A program made the translations under genes and the position numbers. DNA of 64,000 nucleotides from Rhexocercosporidium sp. MPI-PUGE-AT-0058 (taxonomy: Eukaryota > Ascomycota > Leotiomycetes > Helotiales): assembly GCA_020746875.1 (NCBI GenBank), contig JAGTJL010000009.1:372001-436000 (forward strand), read 5' to 3'. Below the pieces are notes generated by a model that saw only the letters and a list, made by a program, of their open reading frames with translations, was not told the DNA's origin and searched no databases. Each line of letters opens with the position of its first letter. The first letter of the stretch is position 1. Below, in pieces: positions 57,653 to 64,000 of the stretch.

Positions 57653-57700
57653 TCTCCTTTTTTTTCTTCTTCTTCTTCTTCTTTTTCTTTCTTCCTGTCT
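57653..57700. repeat. pyrimidine-rich CTT repeat
   Basis: A run of TTC units flanked by T-rich sequence, in the presumed promoter of the C2H2 gene. Confidence 0.75.
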
Positions 57701-57885
57701 CTGCTCTGGTCACTTCTTTATAGCTCGGTAGAGTAGAGTAAGGTCGTAAGAAGCACTTACACTAGAAGTAGTCCGTCCTTCCCACTAATCGAGAAAGAAA
57801 GTCTAAGTCGACCAGGGCAGCATATCTCACATCCACATCTCACTCACATCGACACCCACACCCATACCATACCATATCCATACCC

Positions 57886-57969
57886 ATGTCACCTGGTCCC
57901 TGCCCTTGCCCCTGCCCCTGCACTTACTTCCCTCACCGCGCGCACCTTCTCCGCCCCGAACGAAGGTAA
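57886..57969 (+). promoter_or_regulatory. upstream ORF with Cys-Pro repeat, leader of the C2H2 gene
   Basis: An ATG-started frame of 27 codons ending in TAA. It includes four consecutive Cys-Pro pairs near its start. It lies ~570 bp before the C2H2 start. Whether the transcript reaches this far is unknown. A GTAAG at 57965-57969 overlaps its stop and could also be a donor for a leader intron. Confidence 0.4.
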
Positions 57970-58269
57970 GAAGGCAAGAGGCAAGAGCCAAGCTAAACCC
58001 TCACCTACATACAGTAGCCAAACTAAGATTGCCGCTACCGAGCATCAGTCAGTCGCACTTTCCCTTCCCTGTCTTGCTCCCCCCTCCCCCCAAATATGGA
58101 AATGCCATAACAGTGGCAGAATCCCATCTTTTCCCTCTGCCTGCTCTTCCTCCTTCTTCCTCTCCTCTCCGGCCTGTCTAACCACTGCTCCCCCCTCCTC
58201 CTCCCATCGTACCAGCTGCATACTACCCACTATCATCGCCCTCACTTCCTCCTTCAACCATACCATCTA

Positions 58270-58293
58270 CTGCTGCTGCTGCTGCTGCTGCTG
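58270..58293. repeat. CTG microsatellite in the C2H2 gene leader
   Basis: Eight perfect CTG units, 243 bp before the start codon. In RNA it could fold into a CUG hairpin; effect unknown. Confidence 0.85.
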
Positions 58294-58535
58294 TTAAATA
58301 TCAGCCCACTCCAAACCGATCCAGGCTCTGGACATTTGTTAAATCTCCTCTCCGTCTACTGCGCACCTTCTCGTCCCGCCGCATACCAAACAAACATCTC
58401 GTCGTTGCTACTCGGACCAGAACAATTTACCCTGTCGCTTCAAATTCTTATTCCTGTTTGTTCCTATCCTAACAGGAATACCACTCCCTATCCCATTACG
58501 CCTCCCGCGTTTCAAAGTCTGGACAATATATCACA

Positions 58536-59507
58536 ATGACAGCGAGGCCGAGAATGCACGCCCGGGACTCTTCAGGCCGGAAGGTCTCACTCCTCAATGA
58601 TGAGCCGGCAACACAGGACAACCCCCTCAGATCCACTTACTCAGCATTCGACTGCCCGAATATGGTGCGATCGAATTCCGCCATGTCCATTCAAAGCCGC
58701 ACGTCCTCTACACATATCCCAGACCTCGTCCGCGCAGACTCATTTGACTCCAACAACACCAACGACCCTCTCTCCCCCATCACGCCTACTTTGAGAGATT
58801 TTGGTAGACCCAATTCATACATGTCATACAAGGGTCAACCGCAATATGAATATCGTGAAGCTCCCCCACGTATGGATGACTACCCGAGTCATCAGTACCC
58901 GATGCCTCCTTCGAATCCGTACCCGAGTCAGCAAACAGCCTACCCAGAACCGCAAATGTACGACGAAGAATCGTATCAGAGTCAGAGTCCGCAAGAACGA
59001 GGACCGAAGAGATATCCTTGCCGCCATAGGGACACTCATAATTGTGACAAGACCTTTACTACCTCCGGCCATGCATCACGTCACTCGAAGATTCACACTG
59101 CCGAGAAGGGCGTCGTGTGTACCTGGAAAGGCTGCCAAAAGAAATTCACCCGCGGTGACAACATGAAGCAGCATCTCGAGACTCACACCAAAGAGCGTTC
59201 TCGTTCGTCAGCTGCTCAGAAGAATGCTGCTATCAGATCCCTTACCATACCTTCTGGCGTGCGCAAGAACAGTTCCTCGATAGACGGCCGGCCGAGTCGT
59301 CCCTCGAGTAGGACCACCAACGACTCGACGGAGCTTCTTCCTGTGGACCCTGCATTGTATCAGCAGCAGCCGGCATTCCCATCTTATGGAAGTCCCTCGG
59401 GGCCATCAGCCCACTATAGTTCTCCAATCACACCTCAACTTGAGAGTCTCCCAAGCGGACTGGATGCCCTTGCAGCGATCGCTGCCGACTCTCAATACAG
59501 ATCTTGA
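58536..59507 (+). CDS. C2H2 zinc-finger transcription factor, Nrg1-type finger pair, 323 aa
   Basis: Single exon from ATG 58536. The first ~155 residues are Ser-, Pro-, Asn- and Gln-rich. Two fingers follow, near residues 162-187 and 193-217. The first has seven residues between its two Cys rather than the usual two to five. It reads Thr-Thr-Ser-Gly-His-Ala-Ser-Arg-His-Ser-Lys-Ile-His, very like the Thr-Thr-Ser-Gly-His-Leu-Ala-Arg-His finger of yeast Nrg1. The second has a normal CX4C. The C-terminal region is Ser- and Pro-rich. Yeast Nrg1 represses glucose- and stress-related genes, and Aspergillus homologues of this type regulate development; which applies here is not known. A long leader with an upstream ORF and CTG repeat suggests translational control. 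Confidence 0.9.
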   Translation: MTARPRMHARDSSGRKVSLLNDEPATQDNPLRSTYSAFDCPNMVRSNSAMSIQSRTSSTHIPDLVRADSFDSNNTNDPLSPITPTLRDFGRPNSYMSYKGQPQYEYREAPPRMDDYPSHQYPMPPSNPYPSQQTAYPEPQMYDEESYQSQSPQERGPKRYPCRHRDTHNCDKTFTTSGHASRHSKIHTAEKGVVCTWKGCQKKFTRGDNMKQHLETHTKERSRSSAAQKNAAIRSLTIPSGVRKNSSSIDGRPSRPSSRTTNDSTELLPVDPALYQQQPAFPSYGSPSGPSAHYSSPITPQLESLPSGLDALAAIAADSQYRS

Positions 59508-60756
59508 GAGCACTCAGATCGCAGTAACAGCTGTTGATCGATGATTTCTGCAACAGCTGATCAATCTCCCCGCATCTCAGTGTGGCCCTCCTATGGATGG
59601 AGAAGCCAACCGGAGCGAATGCTCCTCCTGCACGAAGGGTCCAAGGATCCTCGTAATGATTGCAGTATTGCGGTAGTCGATCTACCCTCATGGCAATTCC
59701 GCAACACATGTTGCACGTTGTCTGTTCTCGATACATGTATATTTCTGCTGCTTTTGTTTTCGCCACCTACCTTTCCACCGCGACGAACCTGCGCTTGGCG
59801 TTCATTGGATAGAGTGGGTGGCGCTCAAGATACCTCCGGTCAGGGATCGATATCTTGGCGCGGCATTCTATTTTGAATGTACATAGTATATCTCGCTCGC
59901 CTTGCTTTGCTGCATGATGTTTTTACGACGCCACACGGTCTTGGGGGTGGGGATTGATAGCCTTGGATATACACTTGGAATGGGATAATTGAGGGCTGGG
60001 AAAGACAGGATTGATAGTGAAGAAAGAGGACCTCGGGAGAGGGACCCGATTCAGGCAGTGCTTCTATGGTGGTTTGTGGGGGATAGGGGGACAGGGTTCG
60101 GAAAACTTGATACCCAATATCGATAGGGATACTTCTGCTCTCCGATCTAATACAATGAAAAATTTTCTTGCTTCAGATACGTCTCTATCTTTCTTTTCAA
60201 CGTATGGGTTATCTGTGAAACAGGATCGAATGATGAGAAGATCTGAAGATGCTCCGTCGCTACCAACTTGCATGTGTATGGAGATGAACTCGGCCACAGA
60301 GTCGCAACTGCCTATCTCCCTCCCGATTATTGATTCCCCTCCTCAATAAGAGTCCATCACATTACAGTATGTACCACCACACACTTCTCCAGTCTCTACT
60401 GTAGTACATTACAGCATAGTAAGATCGATGGAAATCGAAGAAGAAAAAGGCGAGCCAACGCCATTTTTCCTCCCTCTTCAATTTTCCCCGCTCATCTTAT
60501 TTTCTAATTTTATGTTCCTAATCTACCTTATGAGACAAGATAATAGATACAGATCTAAAATGACGCAGCTTAGTCGATGGGGGAGATTAGACTGTGATTT
60601 ATTCATGCATCTTTCTATCTACAATATTGCGTGCTATACCCGTATATATATCTATCGCATCTCACCCAGCTACTTATAAACGCACTCTCTACTCTCTCCA
60701 CCTTCCGATCTACGACTTGCCACCCTCCCCCTCCCTCCCTTTCCCCTTCCCCTTCC
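59508..60756. other. convergent intergenic region
   Basis: 3' flanks of the C2H2 gene and of the DUF676 gene. Several TACTGTA/TACAGTA motifs occur near 60360-60420. No gene supported. Confidence 0.5.
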
Positions 60757-63700
60757 CTAAAAACCTCTCAATCTCACCCATATCCGTCCCCTGGGACTAC
60801 TCGCCCCCACCGCAGATCCCCTCCCCACAATAGCCTCCGTCCAATTCCACCCTTCCGTCCCAGTGGAAATCCTCTTCCCCTTCTCCCTCTCTTTATCCTT
60901 ATCCCTCTCGGCAACCCCCTCGTGATCATCACTATCAAACTCACTATCCGCCCAATCGCGCTCGCTCCACGCAGTGTCACTCTCGTATCCAGACCCAGAG
61001 GCTGATTTCCTGCTACTAGCACTTGCACTCGGACTCGGCAGCGGGACAGTCAGCGAGCTACCGGAGAGAGCTTTCGCCAAACTGCCTGATTTCGCGGACG
61101 TTGCGAGGGGTGGTAATGCGTCTGTCGCTTCTCTGCGCTCGGAATCTGTACGGTCAGCTTCGCTTAGCTGTTTCGGGTAGTGCGAGAGGTCGTTCGTCTC
61201 GCCTCCATCTTTATTCGGTCGTTCATGCTCGCCTTTTGCGCGCTCGGCGTTGGTCTCGTCCTCGTCGCGAGTGTGCGCTGCTTCCGAGTCGGCGAAGTGC
61301 GTGTCGCAGAGGTGCTTGACGACGGGCCAGCCGTAGGCGTTGGCGAACATGCGGCGCACGATTATGTTGTTGTGCGCGTCGGGCTCGAGGCGGACGAGGA
61401 CTTTGCGCCATGAGAGGTCGCGGTGGTAGGCGCGGGCGATCTTTTCTTCGACTTTCATGGCCGAACCGTCGATTACGTCGCGGGGGTCTTTATCGGGGTT
61501 GGTGTGGCGCGTGTCGTCGTAGTCGCGGGAGGAAAGGGTCGAGTCGGTGTGTGGTACGCTTGGGTTGGAGGGGAGGGGGTCGGACGTTTGGGTTTGGAGG
61601 GAGGAGCGGCGGCGGAGCATGAGGGAGCTTGTTGGGCGCTTTTTGAGGGGTGGTGGAGGGATGTCTTCTGGATGGTAGACGCGGTCGTGGAAGATGGTTC
61701 GAGGTCTGGAGGCGGGATCGATTATGAATTCTGTGGGAGGGAGTGGAGGCTTGATGATATCGCCTGCTGATTCGAAGAAGGTTGTTTTGGGAGGTGCGGA
61801 TAGGCGATTAGCATCCTCGCTCTCTTCGCCTGTAGTGGCTTTGCCAGTGCCTTTCTTTGGCGATGGTTCTTGTGTTGAGATGGAAGGAGTAGATGAGGAG
61901 TCGCTTCCAATTCGAAGTGTTTGGCTCCTCTTGTAGATCTTTGTGTGTTTGGGATGATCGTTATGAGGTTTAGGTGCTGATGTAGTAGTCGGCTGGAAGA
62001 ATTTCATGATGCTTGCTAGAGGGCCAGCATTATTTGTTGGCTCTGCTGTTGATGTTGGTGGGTGGCGAGCACCTGCAGAAAGTGGTCGCTCGAGACTCTT
62101 CAGACTTCTCGAATCATCATCCAGAGTAGCGTACGGCGAAGGTTGAGGAACGTCTCCTCCGTGCCCCTGTTTCGTAGGAGTATTGGTACCCGTCTCTTCG
62201 GTATCACTGGCATAGCTCTCCGAGAACGTCCTCCCGGAAGGAGCGCTGGAATTGGCACCAGTGAGCTCAGCCCATCCCCAGCTCGCCATAGTTCCGACCA
62301 AGCCATTTTCTCTCCTTGCCTTCTCAACTCGGCCCAAGCCCTGCCAGTCAAGAAACAGCAAACAGCTCGTTCGCAGAGGTACCACTCCATCATTGACAAC
62401 ATTCGAGTAAATAGTCCTATTCCTGAACTTCTTCAACACGACATGAGCGGGCCCAGTTGGTAAAATTCTCAGCAAAGGTTTCGATTCTGGCGCAGTCTCT
62501 CCGTCAATCTTCTTGTGTGCACTCTCTCCGATTCCACCAACAATCGCACCCCATCCACTCCTAGCAATAGTCGGTGCTCTCCAAGTCAGACCTAGATCCT
62601 GCCCAGTCCGACCCACTAGACCAAAATCCAGAGCAAATTTAACATACATCGGATTCTCATTACTCAATCCTAAAAAGGGTGAAGCAAGAGAAATGAAGTT
62701 GATAGGCTCGATCTTGTCGAAGAATTCTGGAGAGTGTTTCTGTATGTAAGCGACCGCATATGTTTGGATCAACCCGCCTAAAGAATGACCGATAAAACTG
62801 ATACCGGTGATTTTATACGCCAGTTTCTTCTCCGCATATGGCGCCTTGATGATAGAGCTATGATCATGGGTAGATGGTCCAGAATCCTTGCCTGTTGATT
62901 TTGCTGCTGGGCGATCTGGCTTGATAGCATGCGACAAAGCTTCAACAGTGGACTTTTTGGTTACCGGCTTGTACGGTTGATCTGGATATGTCATCTGGAG
63001 GACGTATTTCGCCAGTCTTTTTCCTAGGTACTTAATACCCCTTTCCGTCCGAACAGAATTCCCGGAGAAGCCTCGAACAATCACTTCCTCCTCATCTTCG
63101 CTCTGATCTTGTTCTTCCTGTGCTGGCGTAGTATCATCTGTGGCATTTCCCTCGGCATTTACAGTCTCGGCGGCTTTCCTTTCCTTTCTCTTCTTCGCTT
63201 TCCGTATCCTAGCATCAACCTTGGCCTTCTTAGCAGCTTCGTCGATACTCTCTTTCAAGAACAGCATATCGGCGCCAAGATTGCTGTGCAAACCATGCGT
63301 CAAGACCACCAAGTGCACCTTCTTCTGCCTTTTCGTCCTATGTCCCTCTCCTTCTCGCGTCTTTCCCTGAAGCACCGGCTTATCCGTCCCGTCTTTTCCC
63401 TTATTCTCCTGATCCCCCGCAACATCATCTTCAACATCATCCCACTCCGGCATCCGCGGGGTATTCCACAAACTCGCCGTATCATCCACCTTCACTTCGA
63501 GAGATTTACTGAACACGCCCTTGGCCAGCCCACTATTTCCATGTACACGTCCGTGCCCATCCTTCGATCCCCCTGCAACATGTTGATGATCGCTGACCTG
63601 GCCCGGTTGGCTCTGCGGTCCAGTACCAGTTGACGTTAACGAGCTCGCAAAGCCCAGAGCTAGACTCTTCTCATCGCGCCCAAGCAAGATCTCATAGTGG

Positions 63701-64000
63701 ACAGCAGCGGAATTCGAGAAGATAACTTGGCTCGACACTTCGATGATCCAGCTCACACTCTTCCACTCCTCCTCTGTATCCTCTCCCTTTCCCTCCCCAT
63801 TCCCCCCTCTCACAGGACTCCTTCCCTTCCCCGCCGACTCCCTCACGCTCTCCGGCACATTCAACTTGACAGTAAAGTTCCCCCCTGCTTTCAAATTCGG
63901 TTCGAACTCTGGTACGCCGTATATCCGCGGATTTTCAAACTTCCCGTTCGGGTGGAATGTCGCGGGGTATGCGGCGGTATAGAGGGTGTAGGGCCCATGA
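60757..64000 (-). CDS. DUF676-type serine esterase, partial; N-terminus outside the window
   Basis: One open frame runs from the right edge to a TAG at 60757, over 1,080 residues without an intron. The frame stays open through the first bases at 64000, giving Gly-Pro-Tyr-Thr-Leu-Tyr-Thr-Ala-Ala-Tyr; the start is off the window. The lipase-like core has Leu-Thr-His-Gly-Leu-His-Ser-Asn (oxyanion-type motif) and Gly-His-Ser-Leu-Gly-Gly (nucleophile elbow), as in the yeast Lpl1/Rog1 putative serine esterases. N- and C-terminal parts are Ser/Lys/Asp/Pro-rich and disordered. The catalytic motifs look intact. These enzymes act on phospholipids or acylglycerols in or near lipid droplets in yeast; the specificity here is not readable. 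Confidence 0.88.
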   Translation of the reverse strand, partial: HGPYTLYTAAYPATFHPNGKFENPRIYGVPEFEPNLKAGGNFTVKLNVPESVRESAGKGRSPVRGGNGEGKGEDTEEEWKSVSWIIEVSSQVIFSNSAAVHYEILLGRDEKSLALGFASSLTSTGTGPQSQPGQVSDHQHVAGGSKDGHGRVHGNSGLAKGVFSKSLEVKVDDTASLWNTPRMPEWDDVEDDVAGDQENKGKDGTDKPVLQGKTREGEGHRTKRQKKVHLVVLTHGLHSNLGADMLFLKESIDEAAKKAKVDARIRKAKKRKERKAAETVNAEGNATDDTTPAQEEQDQSEDEEEVIVRGFSGNSVRTERGIKYLGKRLAKYVLQMTYPDQPYKPVTKKSTVEALSHAIKPDRPAAKSTGKDSGPSTHDHSSIIKAPYAEKKLAYKITGISFIGHSLGGLIQTYAVAYIQKHSPEFFDKIEPINFISLASPFLGLSNENPMYVKFALDFGLVGRTGQDLGLTWRAPTIARSGWGAIVGGIGESAHKKIDGETAPESKPLLRILPTGPAHVVLKKFRNRTIYSNVVNDGVVPLRTSCLLFLDWQGLGRVEKARRENGLVGTMASWGWAELTGANSSAPSGRTFSESYASDTEETGTNTPTKQGHGGDVPQPSPYATLDDDSRSLKSLERPLSAGARHPPTSTAEPTNNAGPLASIMKFFQPTTTSAPKPHNDHPKHTKIYKRSQTLRIGSDSSSTPSISTQEPSPKKGTGKATTGEESEDANRLSAPPKTTFFESAGDIIKPPLPPTEFIIDPASRPRTIFHDRVYHPEDIPPPPLKKRPTSSLMLRRRSSLQTQTSDPLPSNPSVPHTDSTLSSRDYDDTRHTNPDKDPRDVIDGSAMKVEEKIARAYHRDLSWRKVLVRLEPDAHNNIIVRRMFANAYGWPVVKHLCDTHFADSEAAHTRDEDETNAERAKGEHERPNKDGGETNDLSHYPKQLSEADRTDSERREATDALPPLATSAKSGSLAKALSGSSLTVPLPSPSASASSRKSASGSGYESDTAWSERDWADSEFDSDDHEGVAERDKDKEREKGKRISTGTEGWNWTEAIVGRGSAVGASSPRGRIWVRLRGF

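Larger units (their letters stand above)
52984..58535. other. 5.5-kb gene-poor, low-complexity region
   Basis: I find no supported protein gene between the rhomboid and the C2H2 factor. The stretch holds many simple repeats, a MITE-like element (55286-55536) and pyrimidine-rich sequence leading into the long leader of the C2H2 gene. Open frames up to ~170 codons (for example minus-strand 56272-56760) are shadows or chance. A non-coding transcript cannot be excluded. Confidence 0.55.

Noticed and set aside
1..64000. tRNA or rRNA genes, CRISPR arrays and bacterial-type operons
   Set aside because: I looked for tRNA B-box-like sequences (GGTTCGANTCC), rRNA-like stretches and regular repeats and found none. 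I could not run a covariance-model search.

Overview
The window reads as nuclear DNA of a filamentous ascomycete (Pezizomycotina). Genes are broken by short introns, mostly 44-100 bp, with GTAHGT-type donors, CTRAY-like branch sites and YAG acceptors. Neighbouring genes lie on either strand with no operons. The proteins recognised (RAD7, LYS4, JIP5, KCH1, EosA/EOS1, EsdC-like, GTR1, MSS1) are typical of this group. A class such as Leotiomycetes is possible, but I cannot fix it from the sequence. No rRNA, tRNA, CRISPR, prokaryotic or viral signal was found.

Layout. 0.6-3.8 kb: two uncharacterised fungal genes on the minus strand, one a long hydrophilic protein and one a secreted or single-pass membrane protein. 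6.2-10.5 kb: EOS1 (plus), a lactonase-like amidohydrolase (minus) and a small DUF7727-type membrane protein (minus). 10.5-14.2 kb holds no gene I can support. 14.2-20.7 kb: a SAM methyltransferase (plus), a mitochondrial GHITM/Bax-inhibitor protein (minus) and an FAD monooxygenase (minus). 21.5-25.8 kb: an unknown membrane protein divergent from JIP5, then a UPS2/PRELI lipid-transfer protein. 27.8-31.3 kb: an EsdC-like glycogen-binding protein and the 3-ketoacyl-CoA reductase IFA38, which is divergent from RAD7 (31.7-33.9 kb). 35-43.5 kb: a TBC Rab-GAP, GTR1 divergent from an EngB GTPase, and KCH1. 45.8-50.5 kb: MSS1 and LYS4 as a tight divergent pair, both mitochondrial. 51.2-53 kb: a rhomboid protease. 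53-58.5 kb: a gene-poor, low-complexity stretch with a MITE-like inverted-repeat element. 58.5-59.5 kb: a C2H2 transcription factor. 60.8 kb to the right edge: a DUF676 serine esterase whose N-terminus lies outside the window.

The genes do not form a biosynthetic cluster or a defence-like system. Several share compartments. GHITM, UPS2, the EngB GTPase, MSS1 and LYS4 are all expected in mitochondria. EOS1, IFA38, the rhomboid and several unknown proteins are expected in the secretory pathway, and GTR1 on the vacuole (TORC1 signalling). Most of the window is ordinary housekeeping DNA.

The points most worth a second look are: the 251-bp MITE; an intron that splits the RAD7 start codon; a five-codon upstream ORF (stop included) overlapping the LYS4 start; very small exons in EOS1 (23 nt), MSS1 (19 nt) and LYS4 (9 coding nt); and a Cys-Pro upstream ORF in the leader of the C2H2 gene.
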